Shown here: piece by piece, positions 46,156 to 57,475 of the stretch
Numbering within the stretch: position 1 is the stretch's first letter
Layout: each line of letters opens with the position of its first letter
From: Diogma glabrata
Taxonomy: Eukaryota; Arthropoda; Insecta; Diptera; Cylindrotomidae
DNA length: 64,000 bases
Assembly: GCA_963693315.1 (NCBI GenBank)
Contig: OY856188.1
Location: 196,124,379-196,188,378, forward strand
Direction: 5' to 3'
Program-made: the position numbers and the translations under genes
The notes under the pieces: generated by a model
What the model was told of the DNA's origin: nothing
Databases searched by the model: none
The model's input: the letters and a program-made list of their open reading frames with translations, nothing else

Positions 46156-46663
46156 AAACAAATAACTATTGTTTTGAAAAGTTCCACTGTTACGAATGAA
46201 TATTAATACTAAAACTTTATTTGCAATGGGCTGTTATTATGTCAATCGCAAAATTATTGATAAAAACAAAATCCTGATAAGTATTTTTTGGATATTTGAA
46301 GTATATTTGAGTTTTATGTTTTCATCAATGATTTTGGATTTCTTTTAAGACCTACAATTTATTGAAAGCATTAAACCGAAAACCTCAATTTTAAGCATAT
46401 AATTGTACATCTTTTAGATTAATTTCATATATAACTAAATAAATGAAAACTTTTTAACGTGTACAATTGAAATCTATTATTGTATGCTTAAAATCCATGT
46501 ATTTTTTATACAATACATTCTAAATTCATCATTTTGATTAACGTTTGAAAAGGGTTTCCATATGATATGATTGATATAGTATAGGTGTTTTAGCTTTAGT
46601 TGTATATTTCGTTTTATCAATGTTGATTGGAAAAAAGATTGTCTAAAAAATTTAATAAAAATT

Positions 46664-48401
46664 TTGAAAAAAATATTGTTTGTAACTGGACGTATTGATA
46701 CTCAAATAGCTCGTGAATTTGAAGTACAACAAAAATGCTGGCGGGAAGTTTTAAAAAGAGTTGCAGCTACAGTAAAGCTATTAGCTACTTTGGGTTTAGC
46801 ATTTCGTGGTCATCGAGAAGATATTGATTCGAACAGAAAAGGAAATTTTATGACATGCATTGAGTACCTATCCCAATTTGATGATTTTCTTAAAAATCAT
46901 TTGGAGAGGTACAGCCATCCAGGAAAAGGTAATGTAAGTTATTTATCACATACCACATGCGATGAATTTATAAATTTAATGGGAACTGAAGTAAAAGAAC
47001 ACCTAATTCAAGAAATTCAGGACTCTTTATATTATTCAATTATTGTTGATTCTACGCCAGACGTGAACCACACTGACCAACTAAGTTTCATATTAAGGTA
47101 CATTGATAAAGTGGGCGATGCGAGAGAACGATTTTTAGATTTTTACAAATTGAAAATCACAATTCAGAATATCTAGCACAACTTATTTTGAAAACTTTAA
47201 ACAATTTGTCTTTGGATATTAAAAATTGTCGCGGTCAAACATATATGGCCGGAAAATATAATGGTTTACAAGCCAGAATTAAAACTCTAAGTGAGACCGC
47301 CATTTTTATTCCTTGTACAAGTCATACGTTTAATTTAATTGGAAATTATGCTGCAGATGCCTATTCTACTGCGGTGTATTATTTTAACTTTATCCAAAAT
47401 ATATATGTATTCTTTTCTTTATCTACTCACAGATGGAAGTTGCTTATTGATAATTTTTCCGATCCTCATTCCAAACATATTAAAAAATTAAGTGACACAA
47501 GTGACAAGATGGTCTGCAAGAGCTGATGCAGTATCCGCCTTGCGGTTTAATTACAAAAATATTAAAAGCGTTCTTATCCAAATTAGCGAAAATGAAGACG
47601 AAAAACCGATTACTAAAGTTGAGGTTAAAAAATTAGCTAGCTCTTTCGATGAATATGAATTGCCTTATTAACCGTTCTATGGTATATATTATTGCAAAGA
47701 ATCAATAGTACTAGAAAATCATTTCAAAATATTCAAACGAACTTATTACAAGGAGTAAAACTGTTTAATTCTTTGTCACAATTTATAAGGGATGTTGGGA
47801 ATGATTTTGAGAGCATAGAAAAGCAAGCAAACTTATTTACAGACAATATTAGCTACAAAGAAGGACGAAGAAGAAAACGCAAAATTATGTATGATAAATC
47901 ATCTGCAAATGATACACAGCTAGTAGGACGAGAATTGTACATTATAAATACTCACAATATGATCTGTGATAGACTTGCCACTGAAATGTCTACCAGAACG
48001 TCCATATTTCATATATGTTTTAAATAATTGTTTAAATAACTGTTTTAAATAATTTTAAATTATTTTTTGATCAAAATATATCCAGTGATGAAGTTGACAA
48101 GTATATTTTAGAATTGTCAAATACATATGCGAGGGATATAGAAGTACAATATTTTAAAGACGAAGTACATCATTTTTTAAAATATATAAAAGAAGAGAAC
48201 ATCACTTGTCCATTTAAGATGTACAAGGTAATCATTGATGGCCTGCAATCTTCATTTCCCAATGTGGAAACTATTTTAAAAATATTTCTTACATTGCCGA
48301 TATGCAACGCAAGTGAGGAACGATCTTTCTCCGTTCTGAAGCGGATAAAAAATTATTTAAGAAATAGTCTTAATCAAACTCACTTGCAAAATTTTTGGTA
48401 A
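46664..48401 (+). pseudogene. hAT transposase (DUF4371 plus C-terminal dimerisation), broken
   Basis: Segments in order: a DUF4371-type block with LLATLGLAFRGHRE and, at about 47045, the first catalytic Asp context IIVDSTPDVNHTDQLSF; a frameshift near 47152; then CRGQTYMAGKYNG, where the usual 'YD.A.NM' is shortened so the second catalytic Asp is lost; SHTFNLIG; a TRWSARADA block after another frame change; a stop-rich zone 47640-47700; NSLSQFIRDVGNDFESIEKQ; and the dimerisation motif CNASEERSFSVLKRIKNYLR (48304-48363), ending at 48401. The protein would cut at the terminal repeats and reinsert the element. Three or more frame breaks and the missing Asp make it inactive. An N-terminal zinc finger is not recognisable. 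Confidence 0.9.
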
Positions 48402-48469
48402 AATCTTAGGCCCCGAAATTTTGTTCCGCTTCAGGCCCCTTAAAGGCATAATCCGCCACTGTCGACGAG

Positions 48470-50630
48470 ATAATGTTTAAATTGAAATAAAGACTAAAAG
48501 TCTATGAACCTTTTTTTTTGTAATATACCTTCTTAAGAATTTCGCTGACAACGAAATAAACGTTACTGTACATTCCGCTACCGAATATAATTGTTTGAAC
48601 TAAAAACTCAATGTTCGAAATTTGAAAGGAAAGCAACTAAAAATGTAATTTGTGTGAAAACACTTGACATATTTGCCGGCTGCTGAATCCTGGTCTCATT
48701 AAAATAATTTTAATCCAGCTTTTAAAATATCACTGATCTATGGAAAAAATCTTTTGAGGTTAAGGCGTTCGTTAATATAAAACTATTATATTGCGGACTA
48801 TGAATCTTGTTGAGTAAGCTTCTTAGTAAGAAGTACTGCTGTTGAGCTTCTTATAAATAAAATAGTTCACAAACAAATTATTCAACGCCATCTATTTTTT
48901 AGTTTAAAAGTTTTAATTTTACGAAAAGAATTTTATTAGTTAAAAGTTTGTTAATAGTTTTACTGGTCAGTTAGATTTTTACCGTGCATCGTATAAGACG
49001 ATATTTTAGATAAAAGTAGACAAAGGAAATAAATAAAATATCAAAGTGTTAAGTTCAAATAATTTTGTTTTATTTATAAATTAAAAAAGTTTTTTAATAC
49101 AGTCCACTAGGTAGTTATTTATGGAAAAATTTTAATCTATAGTGAAGAAAAATAGAGAAACAAATGCAGTATAAACATCTAATAAGTTTTAGAGATCGGA
49201 AGTAGGAATCCCCTTCAAAAGAATTATCTCTAAAAAAATATGTGTATTGTTTTCCAATAAATTTATCTTTCTTGACAAAACGACTAAAAATCACACATCA
49301 AAATGTTTTTCAAATGTATCTTAACATATGTAAACTTCGAAGCGTAGTCGCTTATCTTCTCTGTAATCCGTTGTCCGTCAAAATATCTCGTCGCTAGAGA
49401 GATTGTAAAATCTTTGAAACAAGATCCTGCAATATTTTTTTGTCTAATGTTGTTCAAACTTATTTTTCAGTTATTTATTTTAAAAAAAAAAGTTGAAGCA
49501 GAACATAGAATAATTATTAAAGATCTGATCCCGGATTTTCTTTCCTTATTTTTTTATTTTTGTAAATCCCAAAAGGATTCTCTTCATCTCTAAGTTTGAT
49601 AAAATGTGAGAAGACCAAATAAAACAAAATAATTTTCCATTTTCTTAATCTTAGAAAATTCTAAAAATAGGGAAATGAAATTTATTTAAACAAAAATAAA
49701 TTTACTTTTCATTACATAATTTTAACAGTATTTAGTCTATCGGAAAGAAAATTATGATCAGGGGAATAAGGATGGGAACCATAATGTTGTTTTAAATATT
49801 AGTTATAATGACATTAAGTTAGAGTGACATTAATTATTTGATAGTTAAAGTAATATAAATTTGATTATACAAGTATAAAAATTCGAACAGAAGACAAATT
49901 TAATTGAACAACTAAGATGAAGCCTCTGGAGAATTTTATGAAAATAATATCCACAGAGTTTGTTTTTAATGAGTGCTCACTTAACAAAATAGAATAAATT
50001 TATATTATATTGAGTTCTATTTATAAACGTAGAAAGAATTATATGATTCACTTAGATTTGCCAACCGTCTTGTTTTGAGGGACAGACCAGTTTTATAATT
50101 TATTGTTCCATGTCTCAACGTTCTATGAACAAAACGTGGTATGTCTCGTTTTATAAAAAAGAACATTCTAAAAATGCAAATTTAATTCGGATCGGTTGAA
50201 ATTTAAATTTGATGTTGGGTAATAAATTGTGACCTGTTTTGTGAAACCAAATACGCACGATGAAGATAAACTATTTTGTAATTGGGAGTATTCATAAATA
50301 ACATCACCGCTATAGTCATGTCACGTCACATAAACATTTGTGTTATTAAAGTCGATAAAAATGGTCACGACTAAAACACAAAAACTAAAAACAAATTACA
50401 TTTGACGTCCCCCAATTTCCCAAAATAATTCAGGGGCACACACAGAAAAAAGTTTAGGGGGGGTCCAAAGAATTTTTTTTAATAAAAAATGTCGTGTTAA
50501 AGGAATTACAAAATGTGTCACAACAACACATTAAATCTTTTAAGACCAAGATCCCACAACAACATGCATTCTGAGGGGCTGATGCACGATTTTTCTAAAC
50601 TTTCGTGGATTGAACGTCCCCGAGACTATT
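48470..50630. other. AT-rich DNA, no feature seen
   Basis: No supported gene or repeat. 'aagcttcttagtaagaag...gagcttcttataaata' near 48818 is a small imperfect repeat. Confidence 0.45.
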
Positions 50631-50634
50631 AATT

Positions 50635-50830
50635 GGTGCAAAGCATTCCATTTATGCATTGTACGGACAAAGAAATCCCACTACATTCTGTCACTATAAC
50701 AGTGAGTAATAACAGTGTGAGGCATAATGGATCTGATTTCGTTCGAGCTCTTCTGGTGACGATATTTATAAAAAAAAAGTCAGGCAAGTACGAATATAAT
50801 TCGCTCGCTGAGGTGTATATAATGTGTATA
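50635..50830 (-). pseudogene. Jockey-like LINE ORF2 C-terminus (distal part of a split copy)
   Basis: The minus strand reads SASELYSYLPDFF (about 50815-50775), then ..KSDPLCLT, and then WDFFVRTMHKWNALHQ near 50670-50640 with a stop inside, the end of a Jockey-type ORF2. It continues the protein order of the fragment ending at about 51977, from which it is separated by an inserted tandem-repeat element. The 27.9 kb copy, which lacks the insert, shows the two sides belong together. Confidence 0.6.
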
Positions 50831-51975
50831 TAATATTTGAGAAAACAACAGTTTTTGTTAGCATAGTTTCACGTTGGGTTGCATCTTGGCTAAAGAAAGC
50901 TTCAATAACGCCTGTTTATAAATTATTTATATTCGAAAACATTATCAAAATATTATGAATTGTTGTAGCTTCAACTGTTGTTGGCTCATGAATTTTTCTT
51001 TCTAAATTTTTTTGTAGAAAATGGTTTAAGAGTCAGTTTTGAGGATTTTAATTGAAACCAACACTAAAGTCACCTATCACGATAGCTGGAGGAAAAGTGT
51101 CGTCAAATTATTGCCAACGAGTGGATTGTTAACACAGTTGAGTGATTTGTCTACTGAACATTGGGGAGATCGGTATATCAACAGAATTTGAGCTTCAGCT
51201 AGTTGAACATTCACAATGACTGCCAGTAGAGCTAAAATCGAAGTGATGGTGGCTACTATTTTTCTGCACTAGTGGTACTGTATATCAGACCTAACGAAAA
51301 GAACAGATCACCAACCTCGATTTACTTGACTGTAACAATTTTATAGTTCAACAGTAGCTCAATAGTTCAACAATTTCAAAAATGTTTGAAATTAGTGACG
51401 TTTTAGTTAATCACAGGAAATTTTTTTCACATTATTGAGCATAACTTAAAAACTGCGCTTTTGAAAATTACAAATAAAATTGTTTTGGACTAAAAAAAAT
51501 CACCTCACATTAGGTCAAAAATAATTTGTTTTCAAAATTTTCACTCGTTTTTTCGATCGCTATAGTTTTCGTTCAATCTTTACAACATTTTTTCAAATTT
51601 TTTCTTGTATGATGTTCGAGAGTTTGGGGGGGGGGGGGGGGGGGGGGCAGGAAAAAATTCAATCATTTTTGACAATATCTAAAAACTAAGCAATCAAAGA
51701 ATCAATGAAATTTTTTTTTAAATATTGATCTTTTTCGATTTTTCTAAACCAAACTCGATTCCTTACAAAAAAACTTTTGTTTTACTATCTTCTTATCTAT
51801 GTCCATAAAATATAGATAAAAACAAATATTTGAAATTTTTTGTTATTTTAAGGCGTGGGAAAACACATTTAATAACTGTAGAAAATTTCAACTTGATAGG
51901 ACTTATAGTTTGTGAGTAAATCGAATATGTTATAGAAATTCAGACCGACACCGAAGTCTCACCCAAGGGTACCGT
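50831..51975. mobile_element. Insert in the LINE: ~290-bp-unit element copy 3 with a poly-G run
   Basis: From about 51415 it shows the same words as copies 1 and 2: 'aaaactgcg', 'cgaaaattacaaa', 'atcacct..cacatt', 'tttcaaattttttcttgtatgatgttcgag', then 'ttcagaccgacaccgaagtctcaccc' and 'gggtaccgtaaaaac' at the right end. Position 51626-51647 is an uninterrupted run of 22 G. The segment 50831-51400 is less clear. It divides a Jockey-like LINE, so it arrived later than the LINE. Confidence 0.55.
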
Positions 51976-52960
51976 AAAAACAACGAGATCAGCAACAGTA
52001 CGACGGTGTTGTAGGGAATCAAGATTTCCTGTTAAATTTCGATCACCCACACACAATTCGCAAAGCACGCTCTTGTACAGAGTCAAAAAGATCCAGGATG
52101 GAAACAGGTGCAGCCCCCAAAACTTGACAACAATACTCCATAAAAGGACGAATATTGGACTTATAAATGTGGAGTAATTGGTATGGAGTGAAATATTTTT
52201 TAAAACTATTGAGGAGGTCGAGTTTTTTTCGACTATCTTCTGCAAAACTATTTATCGAATTACTGGTGCATTTCTAGAGTTCGTTGATATAAATTCAAAC
52301 TAGCGTAAGGAATAAAACTGAGCCTTACTGTGGGGTACACCAGCGTTAATTAATTTAGACTTAGAAGAAAATCCATCGATGGATACCAAACTGTCGAGTG
52401 GAATCCTACGCATCGAGCTTGTTGATCAGGTTGGCTTACCGGATTCGATCAAATGCTTTTGAAATGTCTAATGCGATACCGTACGTTTCACCACCTTTAT
52501 CAAGTATGATATTGCAACGATGGGCTACAAAGTTCAATTTGTTCCTTTTTTGCGATGGGCTCGCTAGACATTGGCTACCAAGCACGAAAGGAAAATGCCC
52601 GATTCATAGAATTTCTAGAAAATTTTGGTAAGAATTCTTTATAAAATGTTTTTAGAAAAATGGAAGGAATGTTGTCCAAACCGGAGGCTATATTGGTACT
52701 TAACCCTCTTAAGATTTTTCCGACAATTTTGGTTTTGATATCATGATCTTTCATACTTACTCCTGACGACTGAATTTGGCGCATTTCTCTAGGTGTTTCC
52801 AAAACGATCGAGTTCAAAGCAAAGCGTTCCGCGAATAATATGGCTTTTCTTGCTGTGTCAGTAATGATTAAACCACCGTCAATAATAACAGGAGCAATAG
52901 AAGATTTGGAAACAGACTTTAAAGTATTAATGGTACTGTAAAAACTTCGTTTCAACGGCC
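51976..52960 (-). pseudogene. Jockey-like LINE ORF2: RT region with internal deletion
   Basis: On the minus strand, 52955-52575 holds an open frame covering the stretch before and into the RT domain: KSSIAPVIIDGGLIITDTAR and, later, KILRGLSTNIASGLDNIPSIFLK, the RT start. Next comes a decayed palm region. SSKSKLINAGVP near 52390-52340 is the 'GVPQGSVLSP' motif with its second half altered, followed by a jump past the catalytic YADD region. The terminal part is LHIYKSNIRPF..EYCCQVLGAAP..ILDLFDSVQ-like (52170-52060) and HRRTVADLVVF (about 51985). Several frame changes. Without YADD it cannot reverse-transcribe. Confidence 0.75.
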
Positions 52961-53101
52961 AATCTGGTTGCCTTGGAAAACAAATATTTTTGTTGGTTTC
53001 ATTATTGTGAATGGAACGAACTTATTGATACTAAAACATTTTGGTCAAACAAAATTTCTACAATATTATTATTATATTATTATTTTATTTTATATTTATT
53101 T

Positions 53102-53165
53102 TCAATCAGATAATATACCAACCTACCCAGGAACTCTGGAAGGTTGGTAATTGGTATATTATCTG
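53102..53165. repeat. Hairpin between head-to-head LINE fragments
   Basis: The arms 'cagataatataccaacctacc' and 'ggttggtaattggtatattatctg' pair over about 18 bp with one 3-base bulge. It lies between the minus-strand LINE piece ending at 52960 and the plus-strand piece starting at 53235. Confidence 0.6.
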
Positions 53166-53234
53166 AGTGAAATAAATAATAAACATTTCTGGCAAAAGTA
53201 TTGAATTGTTTTTGACAAATGATCTTTCGTTGGA

Positions 53235-54530
53235 ATAATTAAAAGCTTCAGAACCTTTAGGTGGGTCAGATCATAATTTGATTTCCACACTTTTTAATTT
53301 ACAAGTTCTTAGGCCGTTTAAAACTAATCCTGGTCTTGCTTGGGATTATAAAGCTGCAGATTGTCAGGGATTTAGAGATATCTATAATTCAAACACTTGC
53401 TTGAATAGCTTCTAATTTTTCAGAAATAATACACCTGGGTATGCGCAATTTTATTCCAATTGGTCGTTCCGAAGGCTGATCTATGGATTACGAGTAAATA
53501 TATAGGGGCAATAAAATTTCAAAAATGCTTTTCGAAAGCATTACTAAAATAAAACTAATGAAAACCGAATAGAACAAAATATATTATGTAGAAAAATAAT
53601 AGATGCAGAGAAAAATCTTTTCATTACGGAAAAGTCTGCTAATTTTGCTGAGCACCAAACACAATTTTTAGAAAGCCATTAGTGGAACCTAATTTTCAAC
53701 CTAAACCAGCTACTGTAGTTTCTATCAAAATGGGGCGGATCATTTTTCGTAAAAATAAAATTTGGAAAATGCTTTTACAAATTAATAGGCATATCAATAG
53801 GCACATCAATAGGCATTTGTGGCAGATAGTATTCCTTCAGTTATTTTTAAAATATTTGCTAAGAAATTAGCATCAATCCTTACTAACATTTTCTATTTGC
53901 CATAGAAGAAGGGGTTCCAAAAACGGTCCTTAAAACAATTTTGAATTCAACACGAGGTTATCAACTCCTAATCCGTTTTCATTAAAGTTTGATTCTTGAA
54001 AAAAAATTGATCTTGAAAAGAAAGAATCTGTTAGACTTATATAGTAGTTGAGGTTAAAAATAATATGAAGTGGAATTCTCATATTTTTAGTTTGGCTAAG
54101 AACATTGTTCTATTTAATATTTTTGCTTCGTTGTCTTAAAAATTTTAATACCAAATAGTTTCTTTTAATATATAAGAATAATAATATATAAGAATATTGT
54201 TCTAATATTGTTCGAATATTGTTTTAATATATAAGAATATTGTTCTCACATAGGGAATGCAGCATACATAATTAGTTTGAAGTGTCTTGATTCTACAAAG
54301 CAGAGAGCTGTTAAATTGATTGGTAATTCAAATCTTACTTGCTGGATTGCTTGTATGTCGCAGATTTGACGGTATTTTACAAATACGTTGTAGATGAATG
54401 CGCGTCTGTCTGGATCAAATCAATTGAGCCTTCAAACTTCACACATTACACCAGAGTCCAGAGCATCAATAACAGACCATCTTTTTACTGTTTGAGTCAC
54501 AAGATTTAGAACTGTCGCTTTTCAAAGCGA
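53235..54530 (+). pseudogene. Jockey-like LINE: endonuclease tail and ORF2 C-terminal remnants
   Basis: 53245-53400 reads EPLGGSDHNLISTLFNLQVL, holding the SDH motif of APE-type endonuclease, then a segment with GLAWDYKAADCQGFRDIY. 53440-53990 is stop-rich linker and RT-leader remnants, with a 12-bp triplicate (aataggca(t/c)atc) at about 53783-53818. 54030-54110 reads NNMKWNSHIFSLAK. 54245-54330 reads NAAYIISLKCLDSTKQRAVK, and 54355-54480 reads VADLTVFYKYVVDECASVW, the ORF2 terminal order. Most of the RT is missing. Opposite in orientation to the 51.9-53.0 kb fragment. Confidence 0.75.
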
Positions 54531-54669
54531 TTTTTTTCACGGAGTCTGGTATCTCTGAAAGGCCCCACCGGCGGGGGTCTTTCCTGATAATTTTAATCCT
54601 CAAAACTTTAAAATTAGCGTTAAAAAATCCTCAAGAAATTTATCAATTAGTAAGTATTTTTATAACTAA

Positions 54670-56445
54670 TTGATCAATATTCAAGCCCTGTGTTTTGCAA
54701 TGCAATCTGAACACACTTTATTTTCCTTAAAACATCATTCCGAAACAAAAGATAGCAAAGATATGTAAAATCACACACTCCACGCATAAGGTTCTGTGCA
54801 GCGCCTCTAGTGTCTACAATTTCTTGTTGATCACTTAACTTCTCAATTGCAGCCACAAGCCCATTAAAATTTTCAGCCAATACTTTTACTGCAGCATAAT
54901 GATCACTCTAACGCGTTGTTGAGAGTCTTTGAACAGTTGTTTTGCGGTGTTAAACAAGCACTTCCCAGTGGCTAGTCGAAGTAGAAAAATAAGTGAAGAT
55001 GGCTTCCACTGTTCCGAAACATGTTACAAAAGCTACACTTTGTGCAAATGAGTTTTGGTCACATAAATTAATTGAATGATTTATACCGCCAACATAAATT
55101 GCTTTGTTGTTTTTTGTTTCAATAATAGCTTACACTCCTCCATGTATACCACTCATAACAGCTGCATTATCATAACCTTGGGAACGACAATTCATAACAT
55201 CTAACCGTCATTTTCAAGATTTTTAAAAATTTCATCGCTTAAATCAGCGGCCTTTTTCCATGTAAAGGAACAAATCCAAAATACTTCTTTGATTTCCACT
55301 TTTTTATCATCAATTTTCACATGACGAATCTCTTCTGACATTTGATCAATATGGGAAATGTCAGGTGTGCTATCAAACATAATTGCAAAATATTTCGCCA
55401 AAATAATTATATATTTTTAAATATTTAATTCAAGATGTGTTCTTTTAATACTACATCATACTTTGACAATAGTTTGATTAGTTCTAAGAAATTGCCTTTA
55501 TTTAAAGATTTTTGTCCTTCATCATATCAACGAAATGCTAGGTTTTGTTTAAATAAAATCAAAGTTATATCCAATAATCTGGATAATTTTTTTTATTATC
55601 TATTAATTGCAAGGCTGCGTCTCCTATCGTTTTATGAAATTTTAACCTCATTTCCCAAAGTTTTCCACTTTTCAAAATTCTCCAGATGTTCACTTGAAGT
55701 TTCATGGTCGGTCACATAGGGATTTAGTTTCCACCACTTCTGAAATCCAGTCGTAAATTTTGATTTTGTATATTATTACTATATTGGTGATAGCAAATAT
55801 ACGACACCAGAAGCAGTACAGGACAAAGGTTATTATTTACAGAAGAATAAACAATCCATGACCGCAGTATTTTTTCACCATTAGGCATCATTTTATAAAA
55901 CTATTCTTTAAAAGAGGGCGAACATCACCTTTTATGTCTAACCCGTGTTTAGATACAGTAGTAAACGACCCTTCTCTATTTTGGAAATGCTCACTTCCTT
56001 TTATTATGATTTCAATGCGAACATTATCAGAGACGGGTATAGTATATTCCAATGTGATACATCTCTTAAGTCCTGAAGTCCTGAACCCATGCAAATATTG
56101 TCTTCGATAGTAGAAGCATTAGAAGCATTATCACTGTAGAGGCATAGTAGAAGCATTATCACGCTCATTTTCAGTATTTTTTTCTGATTCGTCTACATCA
56201 TGGGTTATCATTATAAATTCTGTATTGTCGCTGTTGCGTCCTGAAGATGAGCCAATATTATCTAAAACATTTGTTGCATTAACGTGAGAATCATTTTCTT
56301 TTGATGAACTTTGACTATCATTAGGCTTTGTAACATATTTATAGATGGCCTAGACATGTTTTGAACTGCATCTATTTTAGCCTGTTTAGCCTCTGCTGGA
56401 ACCCACCTTTTCTTTTAGCAGTATGAACTCCTCGTGGCATATTTA
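54670..56445 (-). pseudogene. TTF-finger hAT transposase remnant (DUF4371), second family
   Basis: The minus strand starts near 56440 (MPRGVHTAKRKGGFQQR), with an acidic/Ser-Asn linker to about 56165. Next come decayed TTF-type finger blocks (about 56095-55800) and TDHETSSEHLENFEKWKTL (about 55700). A frame reads NLAFR.YDEGQKSLNKGNFLELIKLL, and IMFDSTPDISHIDQMSEEIR (about 55385-55325) carries the first catalytic Asp. Terminal parts TRGAAQNLMRGVCDFTYLCY..NDVLRKI lead to the end at 54674. Stops and frameshifts abound. The C-terminal dimerisation domain is absent, apparently truncated where the LINE at 54.5 kb begins. Distinct from the 45-48 kb element. No terminal repeats found. Confidence 0.8.
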
Positions 56446-56764
56446 TTTTTTGGGATATTTGGTAAACGAAATCTAAAAACATATTTTATTTTTTGAGATA
56501 TTTGGTAGACGAAATCTAAAAAAATATTTTTAATTAGTAGGTATCAGCAAAGCCATAGTTCTAAATATATTAATAGGATACATATGTCTAGTTCATAATA
56601 AGTACACTGTGTTAACGACTAAAAACACCGCCAAGAGAATTAATTTATTTAAAAATTCCTTGTAACAACTTATATTAAATAATATTGGATAAAAGGAATA
56701 TACAAATCTTATATGCCTAATATTATAAGAAACCATTTAAAAAAACATTAATATAAAATATCTT
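56446..56764. other. AT-rich spacer, no feature seen
   Basis: Contains two imperfect copies of 'tttttgggatatttggtaaacgaaatctaaaaa' (about 56447 and 56487), a 40-bp tandem duplication. Otherwise nothing. Confidence 0.4.
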
Positions 56765-57151
56765 TTAGGACAAGCAATATTTTAGATAAAGTATTGAAAC
56801 CAAAATTAAATTTCCAATTAGAATCATGTTCAGGAATTTACAAAATTAAATGTGATTCTTGTGAAAAATTTTCCATCAGGAAAACCGGAATATGTTTTTA
56901 AGACTGATTTAAGGAACATTTTTCTAAGAATAAAAATAAACAAAATTTAAATTCTATGTTTGCAAACCATTTGGTTAATAACATTCATAAATTGACCATA
57001 TTTTTAAACAAAATTTGAAGGCTTTACATTTATGTAGCCAAAGATTTCTAACAGATTCACTGAAAGAATTAAAAATTTAAAAGGGATAACACAACAAAAT
57101 CAAATTTTAAATGATAAACATTCATTAAAATTTTTAAATGAAATTAATTGA
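56765..57151 (+). pseudogene. Penelope-like element GIY-YIG endonuclease C-terminal remnant
   Basis: Reads ISFRTSNILDKVLKPKLNF and then, at 56827-56890, CSGIYKIKCDSCEKFSIRKT. GIY is intact, the YIG is changed to SIR, and the CX2C pair characteristic of Penelope-like GIY-YIG domains is kept. FKEHFSKNKNKQN and FANHLVNN follow, with two stops between. The tail NLKALHLCSQRFLTDSLKEL and QQNQILNDKHSLKFLNEIN ends at a TGA (57149-57151). Such a domain nicks DNA for target-primed insertion. RT is not present. The 3' end passes directly into a large palindrome. Confidence 0.75.
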
Positions 57152-57475
57152 ATAAAATTTTAATTTTTTTTATAAATAAATTTTAGTGGAATACTAGTTC
57201 CAAGTTTGTTATGAATGAAATATGTTTTAACAGAAATTTTAATTGATTGAATCCATAACAAAATTTTACATTGAATTAATCAATGTACAATTTTGTTTTG
57301 GATTCAATCAATTAAAATTTCTGTTAAAACATATTTCATTCATAACAAATTTGGAACTAGTTTTCCACTAAAATTTATTTATAAAAAAAATTAAAATTTT
57401 ATTCAATTAATTTCATTTAAAAATTTTTCTTTAGTATGCTTTTTTATCAAACAAAATTTTGTTGAATGAAAAATA
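57095..57475. repeat. Large palindrome made of inverted Penelope-like 3' ends
   Basis: Two arms meet near 57280 (cattgaattaatcaatg). The inner ~140 bp on each side are almost perfect inverse copies (aaatatgttttaacagaaat, tagttccaa(g/a)tttgttatgaat, ttttagtgga, ttaattgaataaaatttta). The outer ~35 bp pair more loosely; there the right arm, read in inverse, resembles the element's last codons (QQN..DK). Two 3' ends thus stand tail to tail. Penelope-like elements are known for inverted or tandem terminal copies. Could also be a foldback insertion that captured the end. Confidence 0.75.

Larger units (their letters stand above)
45473..48461 (+). mobile_element. hAT transposon with intact ends and 8-bp duplication
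   Basis: The ends are CAGTGGCGGATTA (45473-45485) and its exact inverse TAATCCGCCACTG (48449-48461), 13 bp. The flanking octamer TCGACGAG is perfect on both sides (45465-45472 and 48462-48469), the hAT hallmark. Subterminal GC-rich blocks (gggccccgcatgcacaggggcccc left, ggccccgaaattttgttccgc right) are probable transposase-binding regions. The 2,989-bp element encodes one broken transposase and carries a nested palindromic insertion. Intact duplications show no excision since arrival. Confidence 0.95.
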
